A stretch of DNA of 64,000 nt. Source: Achromobacter sp. RTa (lineage in GTDB: Bacteria > Pseudomonadota > Gammaproteobacteria > Burkholderiales > Burkholderiaceae_B). The position numbers were made by a program, and so were the translations under genes. The DNA is taken from assembly GCF_000757485.1 (NCBI RefSeq), contig NZ_JPYO01000027.1, positions 1-64,000 of the forward strand, given 5' to 3'. This document shows, piece after piece, positions 7,231 through 19,074 of the stretch (positions are counted from its first letter, which is position 1; every line of letters starts with the position of its first letter). Under the pieces are notes generated by a model that saw nothing but the letters and a program-made list of their open reading frames with translations, did not search any database and was not told the DNA's origin.

Positions 7231-7965
7231 ATGACCGTTTTTTTTCGTGCCCAGCCCCTGCGCCCGCAACGCGGCGCCGCCGCCATCGAGTTCGCGGTGG
7301 CGGCGGCCGTCGTGCTGCTATTGGGCTTATTGGCGATCGAGGCCGCCCATTGGCAGGGCATGCGCCAGATGGCCCACCTGGCGCTGATGGAGGCGGCCCG
7401 CGCCGGCGCCACCGCCCACGGCGACCCGGCGCGCATGCGGGCGGCGTTCCTGCAAGCCCTGCTGCCGCGCGACGCCTCCCCCCTGGGCCAGGCGGGGGCC
7501 CGGCGCCGACAGGCTTATCGCCTCGCAAGGATCGCCTCGCTTGCCGGCACGCATCCCTGGCGCATCGAAGTGCTGCTACCCGATGAACGATCCTTCCGCG
7601 GCCACGCCCGGCCGGGCCTGCGCGTCGCCTCCGCTGCCGGCCTGCGCGCGATCGACAACGACTACCAGGATTTGCAGCACGCGCGCCAGCCTTCCCGCCC
7701 GGGCGGCCAGACCATCTTCCAGGCCAACACGCTGAAACTGCGGCTGACCTATCTGCACCAACCGTTGCTGCCGCCCCTGCGCGCCTTGCTGGCGGCGCTG
7801 GGCCGCGACGCCTCCAGCTACGCCGGCCATGCGCAGGCCCGGGGCCTGCTGCCCATCCGGGTCGAACTGGAAATGGAGATGCAATCGCACCCGGCCGAAT
7901 GGGCGCGCAGGACGCCACCCGCCGGCTTCGTCCATGGCGAGTGCCGCAGCCTGCGCTGCGGCTGA
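7231..7965 (+). CDS. TadE/TadG-like pseudopilin-type protein
   Basis: The N-terminus has a class-3-like signal: a short basic leader ending QRG, then AAAIEFAVAAAVVLLLGLLAIEAAHW as the hydrophobic helix with the conserved glutamate at +5. This is characteristic of TadE-like minor pilins. The remaining 200 residues are arginine- and alanine-rich without a recognised domain. No other tad/flp genes (ATPase, RcpA, TadB/C, prepilin peptidase) are in the window, so this is an orphan. The start could also be the ATG at 7207; neither has an obvious ribosome binding site. The gene converges on ftsB, with 37 bases between them. Confidence 0.75.
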   Translation: MTVFFRAQPLRPQRGAAAIEFAVAAAVVLLLGLLAIEAAHWQGMRQMAHLALMEAARAGATAHGDPARMRAAFLQALLPRDASPLGQAGARRRQAYRLARIASLAGTHPWRIEVLLPDERSFRGHARPGLRVASAAGLRAIDNDYQDLQHARQPSRPGGQTIFQANTLKLRLTYLHQPLLPPLRALLAALGRDASSYAGHAQARGLLPIRVELEMEMQSHPAEWARRTPPAGFVHGECRSLRCG

Positions 7966-8002
7966 TCGAAACGGAATGCGGGCGCGGGAACGCGGGCGCC
8001 GG

Positions 8003-8416
8003 TCAGTGCCGGGCGTTCGCCGGATGGGAGGGCTTGGGCGCCGGAGCGGACGTCCGGGCGGCCGGCGCACCGGCGCGCGCGGCGGTGGCGGGCCTGGCGG
8101 CGGGATCGGCCGCCAGCGAGGCGCCGCCCGCGGGCGGCGGCGTATTCTGCGGCAGGATATGCACGAACACCTCGCCTTCGCGCATCATGCCCAACTCGCC
8201 GCGAGCCCGTTCCTCGATGGCGCCGGTTCCACCCTCGAGATCGCGCACTTCGGCTTCGAGCGCAGCATTGCGCGCGCGCAGGCCTTCGTTGGTCTCGCGC
8301 TGCTCCGCCACCTGGCGTTGCAGATCCCAGACCTTGAACCAGCCGCCCTTACCCAGCCAGAGCGGGTATTGGATCAGGCCTAGCAGCACGAACAGCACCA
8401 GGAACAACAGGCGCAT
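8003..8416 (-). CDS. ftsB: Cell division protein FtsB
   Basis: This 137-residue bitopic membrane protein of the FtsB/DivIC septum-initiator family works with FtsL and FtsQ at the divisome. Residues 3-20 form the transmembrane helix, followed by the conserved [10 protein letters not shown] segment. A coiled coil runs over residues 30-65 ([22 protein letters not shown]), then the [14 protein letters not shown] motif. The last 45 residues form an alanine- and proline-rich extension absent from E. coli FtsB, which is about 103 residues long. Position directly downstream of eno is the usual arrangement in proteobacteria. Confidence 0.9.
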   Translation of the reverse strand: MRLLFLVLFVLLGLIQYPLWLGKGGWFKVWDLQRQVAEQRETNEGLRARNAALEAEVRDLEGGTGAIEERARGELGMMREGEVFVHILPQNTPPPAGGASLAADPAARPATAARAGAPAARTSAPAPKPSHPANARH

Positions 8417-8473
8417 ACGCGAGAACCCTCAGCAGTCGTGGCCCTGGACGCAAGCCCGGGGCCACGCTCGTCA

Positions 8474-10049
<1,576 letters not shown>

Positions 10050-10058
10050 GGGGTTCCT

Positions 10059-10252
10059 TCAGGACAGTTGCGTTGGTTTCGGTCTGGCGCCGGATACGGC
10101 GGCACCGCCAGTGTCGCGCAAAGGCGGCCGGCGACGCATATCCGTTGCTAATCGGTTGTATCCGAAAGAAGCGCCGCCGTACAGGGCGGCGCCGGGGCAG
10201 AGGCCCGCGATCCCGAGGATCCGCATGCGGAACTCGAGACCGCAGGCGCCCA

Positions 10253-10253
<1 letters not shown>
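10059..10253 (-). CDS. Possible small protein overlapping the pyrG stop
   Basis: A 64-codon frame starts at an ATG that overlaps the pyrG stop as TAATG, a typical arrangement for translational coupling, and ends 9 bases before the DUF1330 start. The predicted peptide begins MGACGLEFRMRILGIAG and has one weakly hydrophobic N-terminal stretch and a basic, proline-containing tail. I do not recognise it. In this GC-rich genome such a frame could arise by chance, and only the coupled start favours it. Confidence 0.3.
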
Positions 10254-11955
<1,702 letters not shown>

Positions 11956-12102
11956 GCCGGGAGGCGGAGCTTATTTGGGTTTTCCCCTAGCAGCCAGTAC
12001 GTAACATTTGGCTGCACTCGGCCGGCGCATGGAAATATCGCGCCGGGGGCTTCGTGCTATGGTCGTCCCCGATTTTGGATCGCACGAGGAGCGCCGCCGC
12101 CC

Positions 12103-13110
12103 ATGAACACCCCGCCCGTCCACCCCAAATCCCTGGCCTGGCGCCTGACCACGGCCGCGATTGGCTTGCAGGTGCTCGGCACCGCGCTGCTCCAGGCCTA
12201 CCTGCTGTTCGTTTCGCCGATGGCCGCGCAAATGCGCGAGATATATGCGCGGCCCGAGATGCTGGCAACCACGGGCGTGCAGCTTGCGGCCGGCTGCATC
12301 CTCGTGGGCCTGGTCACCTGGTGCACCACGCAGCGCTGGCTGCGCCGGCACGGCGCGAGCGGCGTCGACCGCCCGGGCCGGATGACGGCAGTGCTGCTGG
12401 CGCTGTCGCTGGTCCTGTTCGTGTTGATTTCCGTCGCCCAGGCCCTGCTTCAGCATGCCTTCTATTCGTTCATCGTCACCTACAAGGAATGGGTGGACAA
12501 CACCTTCGGCTTTTACGGCCCGGGCCGCATGCTGGTAATGGGCCTGCCGCTCAAGCTTTGCGGCATCCTGCTCACGATCGTGGGCAGCTGGCTGGCCGTG
12601 CGCATCGCAGCCTGGAGCGTCAAGCCGGGCGACGCCTCGGGCGCGCCTTCCTACCTGCCCCGCCACGCGGCATGGATCGCCGCGCTGACGCTGCTGCTGT
12701 GGCAGTTGCATGCGGCGCTGGCACTGGGCGGCTACTTCACGTCGTACATGCAATCGACGGACCTGCTGGAGTACGCCTTGGGCTACTGGGTGCTGCCCGC
12801 CCTGATCCTGGCGCTGGCGGCGTGGGTCTGCCTGAAACGCGTGCCGCAAACATTGGGCGCGGCCGGATTCGGCCGGGCCATCTCCCATGGGACGTTCGCT
12901 TTCTGGACGGCGCAGGCGCTCGGGATCGGCCTGGCCGTCCTGGCCATCCGCGCCATGACGTGGAACCAGTTGGTGCGTGCCGCTGAAACCAGCGCCACGA
13001 CGGTGGTGCTGCTGCTGGCCTACGGCGCCCTGCTGGCGCTGGGGTGCCACGTCGGCGCCAGGCTGTTCTACCGGCGCCGCGAGGCGCAGCAGGACGCCGC
13101 GCCGGCTTGA
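12103..13110 (+). CDS. Hypothetical polytopic membrane protein
   Basis: This 335-residue protein has about eight hydrophobic segments (roughly residues 13-33, 55-75, 98-120, 145-170, 185-210, 220-245, 265-285 and 300-320) and no motif I can assign. Loops are short, and the C-terminus is a basic cytoplasmic-looking tail (RRREAQQ). A GAGGAG ribosome binding site lies just upstream of the ATG. It is divergent from pyrG and convergent with the peptidase operon, separated from it by a bidirectional terminator. It may be a conserved Alcaligenaceae membrane protein of unknown role. Confidence 0.7.
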   Translation: MNTPPVHPKSLAWRLTTAAIGLQVLGTALLQAYLLFVSPMAAQMREIYARPEMLATTGVQLAAGCILVGLVTWCTTQRWLRRHGASGVDRPGRMTAVLLALSLVLFVLISVAQALLQHAFYSFIVTYKEWVDNTFGFYGPGRMLVMGLPLKLCGILLTIVGSWLAVRIAAWSVKPGDASGAPSYLPRHAAWIAALTLLLWQLHAALALGGYFTSYMQSTDLLEYALGYWVLPALILALAAWVCLKRVPQTLGAAGFGRAISHGTFAFWTAQALGIGLAVLAIRAMTWNQLVRAAETSATTVVLLLAYGALLALGCHVGARLFYRRREAQQDAAPA

Positions 13111-13147
13111 ACGGAACAGCCCGAAGGCCGCATCGCGAAGATAGGCA

Positions 13148-13181
13148 CAATGAAAAAGGCCCCAAGGGGCCTTTTTCATTG
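13148..13181. terminator. Bidirectional Rho-independent terminator
   Basis: A 16-bp perfect stem, CAATGAAAAAGGCCCC with its complement, has a 2-base AA loop. Because the outer stem is A/T-rich on both sides, a T-run follows the GC stem in either direction. It therefore serves both the membrane-protein gene (plus) and the peptide operon (minus). Confidence 0.9.
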
Positions 13182-13195
13182 TCCGGAAGCGGATG

Positions 13196-14986
13196 TCAGA
13201 TCGCCGCCGTGCGGCGCTCCAGCCATGCCAGCGCCTCTCCGTCCACCAGCGGCGACAAGCGCTCGAACACCGTCCTGTGGTAGTCGTTGAGCCACGCCGT
13301 TTCGTCCGCGCGCAAGAGCGACGGCTCGATGCAGCGCGTGTCGATCGGGCACAGCGTCAGCGTCTCGAAGCACAGGAACTCGCCCAGTTCCGAAGTCAGC
13401 CAGGCGCGGTTGGCAACCAGGTTCTCGATGCGCACGCCCCAGCGGCCGGGACGGTAGATGCCCGGCTCGTTGGAGGTGATCATGCCCGGCTCCATCGCGG
13501 TGTGCGGGCCAGGCGCGGCGCGGTAGGAAATCACCTGCGGGCCTTCGTGCACGTTCAGGAAGTAGCCCACGCCATGGCCCGTGCCATGACCGTATTCCGC
13601 CCCGCCCTCCCAGATGGGAGCGCGTGCGATGGCGTCCAGCATGGGCGAAGGCGTGCCGCGCGGGAACGAGGCCCGCGACAGCGCGATCATGCCCTTGAGC
13701 ACCAGCGTGAAGTCCACCTTCTGGTCGGCGCTGGGCGTGCCCACGGCGACCACGCGGGTGATGTCGGTGGTGCCGCCCAGGTACTGGCCGCCCGAATCGA
13801 TCAGCAGCAGGCCGTCGCCTTCGATGGCCGCGTGCGATTCCTGAGTGGCGCGATAGTGCGGCATCGCGCCGTTGGCGTTGAAGCCGGCGATGGTGGCGAA
13901 GCTGGGGCAGACGTAGCCGGGGCGGCGCGCGCGAGCGGCGGTGATCCGGTCGTCGATGGTCAGTTCGGTAATGGTTTCAGTGCCCTGCGCGCCTTCGAAC
14001 CAGGCGAAGAATTCGCAAAGCGCCGCGCCGTCCTGGGCCATGGCCTGGCGCACGTTCGCCAGCTCGGCGTCGGTCTTCCTGGACTTCAGCAGCGTGGACG
14101 GGTTGATGGCCTCGACGCGCGGCACCGCCGGATCCATGGCATGGAACACGCCGCAGGTCACGCGGGCCGGGTCGATCAGCAATTTCTGGTCCAGCTCCAG
14201 CGAAGCCAGCGCATCGGCGGCCTGGGCGTAATCCGCCACTTCCACGCCGTCGGCTGCCAGGATGCCGCGCAGGGCGCCGTCGATCTTGCCGTCCGCCACG
14301 AACAGCGTGGCGTGGTCCAGGCCGACCAGCGCATGGCCGACGAACACGGGGTTGTAGTCCACGTCGGCGCCGCGCAGATTGAAGAGCCAGGCGATATCGT
14401 CCAGCGTGCTGATGAAATGAACGTCCGCGCCATGCCCGCGCATGGCCTCGCGCACCTGGGCCAGCTTGTCGGCGCGGGAGACGCAGGCCTCGGGGGCCAC
14501 GTGGTCATAGATCGGGGCGCCTGGGAGGCCGGCGCGGCCCGTCCAGATGTCTTCCAGCAGATCCTCGCGGATTTCCAGGATGGCGCCCGCGGAGGCCGCG
14601 GCCGCCGACAGGGCGCGGAAAGCGCCCAGGCCCAGCACCTGCCCATCCACCCCGATGACCTCGCCCGCCTTGGTATTGGCCGCGAGCCAGTCGACATGGC
14701 CGGGCGTGGACGCCAGCGCGATCTTCATCAGCTGCACGCAGGTGCCGGCCAGTTGCGCCTCGGCCTGTACCCAATAGCGGCTGTCCACCCACAGGCCGGC
14801 GAAATCGGCGGTGACCACGAGCGTGCCGACGGATCCCGTGAAACCGGACAGCCAGCGCCGCCCCTGCCAGCGCTCGGGCAGGTATTCGGACAGGTGCGGG
14901 TCCGAAGAAGGAACGATGTAGGCGGACAGGCCGCGGCGGCTCATGGCCTGCCGCAATTGGGCGATACGGGCGTCGGTGCTGGACAT
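13196..14986 (-). CDS. pepP: Xaa-Pro aminopeptidase (M24 family, long form)
   Basis: This 596-residue aminopeptidase P-like metalloenzyme removes N-terminal residues before proline. It has the three-domain long form: two creatinase-like N-terminal domains (starting RIAQLRQAMSRRGLSAYIVPSSDPH) and a C-terminal pita-bread catalytic domain. Dinuclear metal ligands are visible: Asp residues in LIDSGGQYLGGTTDITR, His in GHGTGHGVGYFLNVHEGP, Glu in TSNEPGIYR and Glu in VRIENL. It is the last gene of the peptide-salvage operon, 8 bases after dppA, and is probably cytoplasmic. Confidence 0.9.
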   Translation of the reverse strand: MSSTDARIAQLRQAMSRRGLSAYIVPSSDPHLSEYLPERWQGRRWLSGFTGSVGTLVVTADFAGLWVDSRYWVQAEAQLAGTCVQLMKIALASTPGHVDWLAANTKAGEVIGVDGQVLGLGAFRALSAAAASAGAILEIREDLLEDIWTGRAGLPGAPIYDHVAPEACVSRADKLAQVREAMRGHGADVHFISTLDDIAWLFNLRGADVDYNPVFVGHALVGLDHATLFVADGKIDGALRGILAADGVEVADYAQAADALASLELDQKLLIDPARVTCGVFHAMDPAVPRVEAINPSTLLKSRKTDAELANVRQAMAQDGAALCEFFAWFEGAQGTETITELTIDDRITAARARRPGYVCPSFATIAGFNANGAMPHYRATQESHAAIEGDGLLLIDSGGQYLGGTTDITRVVAVGTPSADQKVDFTLVLKGMIALSRASFPRGTPSPMLDAIARAPIWEGGAEYGHGTGHGVGYFLNVHEGPQVISYRAAPGPHTAMEPGMITSNEPGIYRPGRWGVRIENLVANRAWLTSELGEFLCFETLTLCPIDTRCIEPSLLRADETAWLNDYHRTVFERLSPLVDGEALAWLERRTAAI

Positions 14987-14994
14987 GGGTTTCC

Positions 14995-15903
14995 TTAGCG
15001 CAACATGAAAGACATGGCGGCCAGGCTGTTCAGCGTGCGGACGGCGGACTGCATGCTATCCGTGGTGAATCGCAAGGTCACGCCGTCCACGCGTTCCAGC
15101 GTGGGCCACATGCAGAACAGGTCGGCGAGCGCCGAGCTTTGCGTCTGCAACCGGCATTCTATAGGGGCGGGAATGCGGAAAGGAACCGGTGCGCCCTTTC
15201 TGCCGCCGGGCCGCCCCAAGGCAGAAACGCCCCCTTGGGGGGCGGCAGGCCCGTTTGACGGGCGCGGCGTGGGGGCATCCCCTTTCAGATTGCGCACGGC
15301 GGTTTCGGCAGCGGCGGCGATCGCGCGGCGCGAAGCAGCGGGCGACAGGGTCACGCCGCTGCCCTGCCCGTGGGCCACCTTGGTCTGTACCCACTCGGCG
15401 CCAGGGAAGATGTCGCGGGTTTCCTCGATGAAGGCATCGTCGCCGGTGCCCAGGATGACGGGCACGCCCATCTCGCCGGCCAGCGCGCCGTACAGGCCGG
15501 CCTCGCCCAGCTCCATGCCGTTGATGAACACACGGGCGAAGGCGAAGCTGTTGATGGTGTGGGCCAGGATGCCGCGGCCCTGCGAGCGCGAGTGGTAGCC
15601 GATCATGATGACGGCGTCGCAGCCTTCTTCCAGCCCGCCCATCATGCCCAGGTAGCGCGGCTTGCCCAGCACCAGGCGGGCGCGCTCGTCCAGGCCGTCG
15701 GGCAGCAGGTTACGAAAGCCGCCGTGCGAATCGTTGACCAGGATCTCTTCGGCGCCGCCGGCGATGGCACCCTGCACGGCCGCGTTGGCCTCGGCGGTCA
15801 TCCAGGCGCGGGCGCGCTCGTATTCGCCGTTGCCAGCGCGGACTTGTTCGGAATGGAAGACGCCGGCGACGCCTTCGATATCGGTGGAAATCAGGATCTT
15901 CAT
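14995..15903 (-). CDS. D-aminopeptidase DppA-like (M55 family)
   Basis: The protein starts MKILISTDIEGVAGV, with the D8 and E10 metal ligands of the M55 family; further conserved segments are NDSHGG, IGYHSR and AHTINS. M55 enzymes are zinc-dependent cytoplasmic peptidases that hydrolyse D-Ala-D-Ala and related small peptides. The frame is 302 residues, longer than the roughly 270 usual. The excess lies after AETAVRNLKG, where about 33 Pro/Gly/Ala-rich residues precede the conserved PFRIPAPIECRLQTQ. The DNA of that segment is palindromic and looks like an inserted repeat. An in-frame ATG 18 codons upstream is unlikely. Confidence 0.88.
   Translation of the reverse strand: MKILISTDIEGVAGVFHSEQVRAGNGEYERARAWMTAEANAAVQGAIAGGAEEILVNDSHGGFRNLLPDGLDERARLVLGKPRYLGMMGGLEEGCDAVIMIGYHSRSQGRGILAHTINSFAFARVFINGMELGEAGLYGALAGEMGVPVILGTGDDAFIEETRDIFPGAEWVQTKVAHGQGSGVTLSPAASRRAIAAAAETAVRNLKGDAPTPRPSNGPAAPQGGVSALGRPGGRKGAPVPFRIPAPIECRLQTQSSALADLFCMWPTLERVDGVTLRFTTDSMQSAVRTLNSLAAMSFMLR
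15187..15283. repeat. Palindromic repeat apparently inserted in-frame within dppA
   Basis: This stretch of roughly 97 bases is much richer in dyads than the surrounding dppA sequence. It contains CCGCCCCAAG (15211-15220) facing CTTGGGGGGCGG (15234-15245) and a hairpin GCCCGT-TTG-ACGGGC (15249-15263). A CCCCCTTGGGGGGC core of this kind is familiar from intergenic repeats in Burkholderiales. It encodes a proline/glycine-rich linker and preserves the dppA frame. Borders are estimated from where family-typical protein sequence resumes. Confidence 0.55.
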
Positions 15904-15923
15904 GGAATCAGCCTTCGAGGAAT

Positions 15924-17018
15924 TCAGAATTCGGTGTCGGACAGCCACTGGCGCCACTGCGGCGCCGCGTCGCGGATCGCGGCGCGCTGGTTGCCGTCGC
16001 GCCCCGTCACGCCATCGGCGTGCCAGAGCGCGGAAATGATGGCCTGTTCGCAGGCCTCGGCGGCGGCTTCGAACAAGGGATCGATGCGGGCTTCATGCAG
16101 CATCGCGACCGCCGGCATGGGCTGCTCGGGCAGCTGCGGCACCGTGTAGGCCGTGGAAAACGCCAGCGCAATGTCGCCGCTGCCGTGACCGAATACCGAG
16201 CCGGTGCGCGCCAGCCCCGCCCCCGCCCGCAGCGACAGGCGGCGCAGCTGGCGCGAGTCCAGCGGCGCGTCGGTGGCCAGCAACAGAATGATGGAGCCCT
16301 TTTCGGGCGCGATGGCGGCGTTCTCGCCCGCCTGCGCCAAGCCGCTGTCCAGCTGCGCCGCCAGCCGACGCCCGAAGGGCCGGCCCGCCACGGTCAGGTT
16401 GGGAAGGCGGCCGAAGTTCGCCAGCACCAGCGCGCCGACCGTGTATTGCGGTCCCGCCTGAATGGAGGCCACGCGCGAAGCCGAGCCGATGCCGCCTTTG
16501 AACGAAAAGCACGACATGCCGCGGCCGGCGCCGACTGCGCCCTGCTCGAACGGCTTGTCCGCAGCGGCCAACGCGTCGGCGTAATGCGATTCCTGCACCG
16601 CCAGCGCCTGGATATCGTTCAGATAGCCATCATTGCATTCGAAGACCAGCGGATTGACCGTGGCCATGCCCCGGCCTATGCCGGGGTTGGCCGCCACGGC
16701 GGCGCGGATCTGCGCATTGGCCATCGTGCCCACGCCGAAGGTATTGGTCAGTGCGATGGGCGTTTCCAGCACGCCCAGCTCCTGCACCTGCACCAGCCCG
16801 GTGCTCTTGCCGAAGCCGTTGAGCACGGTGGCGGCGGCCGGCACCTTGTCCAGATAGGGATCGCCGCCATGCGGACGCACGACGGTCACGCCGGTCTGCA
16901 GCGGGCCCTCGGCCAGCGTGCGGTGGCCTACGGTGACCTCGCCCACGTCGCAGATCGAATCCAGCGGGCCCGAGGGCAGTACGCCGATGCGGGGGATGTC
17001 CAGCGCTTGTTTGTCCAT
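15924..17018 (-). CDS. DmpA-like aminopeptidase (P1 family, S58)
   Basis: This 364-residue N-terminal-nucleophile hydrolase belongs to the S58 (DmpA/BapA) family, which removes N-terminal D- or L-residues or beta-amino acids from short peptides. The precursor self-cleaves before the catalytic serine, here G241-S242 in EKGSIILLLATDAPL. Other signatures are CDVGEVTVGH near the start, TNTFGVGT, FECNDG, and CFSFKGGIGSASR. The ATG at 17018 is preferred over one 11 codons upstream. It lies between the permease gene gsiD and dppA in the peptide operon, which fits breakdown of imported unusual peptides. Confidence 0.9.
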   Translation of the reverse strand: MDKQALDIPRIGVLPSGPLDSICDVGEVTVGHRTLAEGPLQTGVTVVRPHGGDPYLDKVPAAATVLNGFGKSTGLVQVQELGVLETPIALTNTFGVGTMANAQIRAAVAANPGIGRGMATVNPLVFECNDGYLNDIQALAVQESHYADALAAADKPFEQGAVGAGRGMSCFSFKGGIGSASRVASIQAGPQYTVGALVLANFGRLPNLTVAGRPFGRRLAAQLDSGLAQAGENAAIAPEKGSIILLLATDAPLDSRQLRRLSLRAGAGLARTGSVFGHGSGDIALAFSTAYTVPQLPEQPMPAVAMLHEARIDPLFEAAAEACEQAIISALWHADGVTGRDGNQRAAIRDAAPQWRQWLSDTEF

Positions 17019-17156
17019 GTTCGCTACGTGTCGCCACGCTCCTGAATGCAAAACGCCGCCGCCCTGGGTCCGGCGCGCGCTTTGCGGCGCGTGCCGGACG
17101 GAGGCGGCGGCGGAAAATCGCCCTCCACGCCGGTCCCGGGAGGACCGGCGGCAGGA

Positions 17157-18056
17157 TCACTTGCGATCGATCTTGGGATCGAGCGCGTCGCGCAGGCCGT
17201 CGCCCAGCAGGTTGAACGCGAGCACCGTGAAGAAGATCGCCAGCGCCGGGAAGATCGCCACGTGCGGCGCGATCACCATGTCGGCGCGGGCCTCGTTCAG
17301 CATCGCGCCCCACTCCGGGGTGGGCGGCTGGGCGCCCATGCCCAGGAAGGACAGGCTGGCGGCAGTGATGATCGAGGTGCCGATGCGCATCGTGCCGTAC
17401 ACCACGATCGGCGAGATCGTGCCGGGCAGGATGTGGCGCATGATGATGGTCCAGTCGGACGCGCCCACGCTCTTGACGGCCTCGACATAGGTCATCTGCT
17501 TGATCGACAGCGTATTGCCGCGCACCAGGCGGGCGAACGCCGGCACGCTGAACACCGCGACGGCGACGATCACGTTGACCATGCTGGAACCCAGGATGGC
17601 GACCACGCCGATCGCCAGCAGCATGCCCGGGAAGGCCAGCAGCACGTCGGAGATGCGCATCGTGATGCGCTCCCACCAGCCCTGGTAGTAGCCGGCCATC
17701 AAGCCCATGAACGTGCCCACGATGGCGCCCATGGCGACGGACAGGAAGCCGGCGGCCAGCGAGATGCGCGCGCCCATCAGGATGCGGCTGAAGATGTCGC
17801 GGCCCAACGAGTCCACGCCCAGCCAATGGGTGGCGGACGGCCCCGCGTTCAGGGCGTCGTAGTCGAAAAAGTTCTCGGCGTCGAACGGCACGATCCACGG
17901 CGCGAAGATCGCGACGAGGACCAGCAGCAGGACGAAGATGCCTGCGCCGACGGCGAGCTTCTGCTTCTTGAACTTGCGCCAGAACTCGGTGGCGGGCGTG
18001 CGCACGTCGCTCTTGGGAGCGGCGGCGATGGTCGCGGCGGGTGTCGTATTGCTCAT
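17157..18056 (-). CDS. gsiD: Peptide/glutathione ABC transporter permease (GsiD/DppC-like)
   Basis: This 299-residue inner-membrane permease of the oligopeptide ABC family has a cytoplasmic N-terminal tail, an OppC-type N domain ([19 protein letters not shown]) and the EAA-loop region [23 protein letters not shown] that docks to the ATPase. About six membrane spans are visible. It starts 7 bases after gsiC and pairs with it to form the channel. The gene symbol reflects operon layout (fused ATPase, receptor, two permeases, isoaspartyl peptidase), as in the E. coli iaaA-gsiABCD operon. The actual substrate may be other peptides. Confidence 0.88.
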   Translation of the reverse strand: MSNTTPAATIAAAPKSDVRTPATEFWRKFKKQKLAVGAGIFVLLLVLVAIFAPWIVPFDAENFFDYDALNAGPSATHWLGVDSLGRDIFSRILMGARISLAAGFLSVAMGAIVGTFMGLMAGYYQGWWERITMRISDVLLAFPGMLLAIGVVAILGSSMVNVIVAVAVFSVPAFARLVRGNTLSIKQMTYVEAVKSVGASDWTIIMRHILPGTISPIVVYGTMRIGTSIITAASLSFLGMGAQPPTPEWGAMLNEARADMVIAPHVAIFPALAIFFTVLAFNLLGDGLRDALDPKIDRK

Positions 18057-18063
18057 GGCCGCC

Positions 18064-18984
18064 TCACTTGTAACGGATGCTGGGATTGATGACGCCGTAG
18101 AGCACGTCGACAATCAGGTTGATCAGAATGAATTCCAGCGAGAACAGCAGCACGAGGCCCTGGATCACCGGATAGTCGCGCTGGGTCACGGCGTCCACCA
18201 GCAGGCGGCCGAGGCCGGGCCAGTTGAACACGGTCTCGACCACGATCGAGCCGCCCAGCAGGAAGCCGAACTGCAGGCCCATCATGGTCACCACGGGAAT
18301 CAGCGCATTGCGCAAGGCATGCTTGATCACCACGCGGCGCTCGGTCAGCCCCTTGGCCCTCGCGGTGCGCACGAAGTCTTCCTGGATGACTTCCACGAAA
18401 GAGGCGCGGGTAAAGCGGGCCATCACGGCGGCAACGGCGGCGCCGAGCGTGATGGACGGCAGAATGTAGTGTTTCCAGCTGGAGGCGCCCACGGTCGGCA
18501 GCCAGCCGAGGTTCACCGAGAACACCTGCATCAGCATCATCCCCAGCGCGAAGGCGGGAAACGAGATGCCGGACACCGCCAGCGTCATGCCGAGGCGGTC
18601 GGGCCAGCGGTTGCGCCACACGGCGGACACGATCCCGATGATCATGCCGAATGTCACCGACCAGACCATGCTGGCGATGGTGAGCCACAGCGTGGGCATG
18701 AAGCGGTCCGCGATTTCCGTCGACACGGGGCGCTTGGTGCGCAGCGAGGTGCCGAGGTCGCCTTGCAGCATGTGGCTGAAGTAGCGCACGAACTGCTGCG
18801 GCAGGGGCAGGTCCAGCCCGAGTTCCTTGCGCACGAGTTCGACGGTCGCCTGGTCGGCTTCCTGGCCGGCGGCCAGACGGGCCGGATCGCCCGGAAGCAT
18901 GTGCACGAACAGGAACACGACCACCGCCACCAGTAGCAGCGTGGGGATCATGCCCAAAAGACGTTTGACGATGTAGGTCAGCAT
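18064..18984 (-). CDS. gsiC: Peptide/glutathione ABC transporter permease (GsiC/DppB-like)
   Basis: This 306-residue permease begins [19 protein letters not shown], the typical start of DppB/GsiC proteins. It has the [12 protein letters not shown] loop, six hydrophobic segments and the EAA motif [27 protein letters not shown]. It forms a heterodimer with the gsiD product. The ATG at 18984 has that conserved N-terminus; an upstream extension of 15 codons runs into the hairpin-rich spacer and is rejected. Three hairpins separate it from the receptor gene upstream, probably lowering permease expression relative to the receptor. Confidence 0.9.
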   Translation of the reverse strand: MLTYIVKRLLGMIPTLLLVAVVVFLFVHMLPGDPARLAAGQEADQATVELVRKELGLDLPLPQQFVRYFSHMLQGDLGTSLRTKRPVSTEIADRFMPTLWLTIASMVWSVTFGMIIGIVSAVWRNRWPDRLGMTLAVSGISFPAFALGMMLMQVFSVNLGWLPTVGASSWKHYILPSITLGAAVAAVMARFTRASFVEVIQEDFVRTARAKGLTERRVVIKHALRNALIPVVTMMGLQFGFLLGGSIVVETVFNWPGLGRLLVDAVTQRDYPVIQGLVLLFSLEFILINLIVDVLYGVINPSIRYK

Positions 18985-19002
18985 TGAAATTCCTGCGACA
19001 TC

Positions 19003-19058
19003 GGCGGGGACACCGTGTCCCCGCCGCATGCGGCCTTACTGTGGGGCTTTCAGGCCCC
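19003..19058. repeat. Three consecutive hairpins between gsiB and gsiC
   Basis: GGCGGGGACAC-C-GTGTCCCCGCC (19003-19025), GCCGCATGCGGC (19023-19034) and GGGGC-(6)-GCCCC (19043-19058) lie one after another in the 90-base spacer. No T-run follows in the direction of transcription. This is typical of mRNA-stabilising structures after a highly expressed binding-protein gene, though partial termination is possible. Confidence 0.6.
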
Positions 19059-19074
19059 GGGGTTGCTGCTAGGT

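Noticed and set aside
6448..7965. A 505-codon frame fusing hslO-antiframe sequence with the TadE-like protein
   Set aside because: The first 250 codons overlap hslO in another frame and are Arg/Ala shadow. The TadE signal only begins after 7231.
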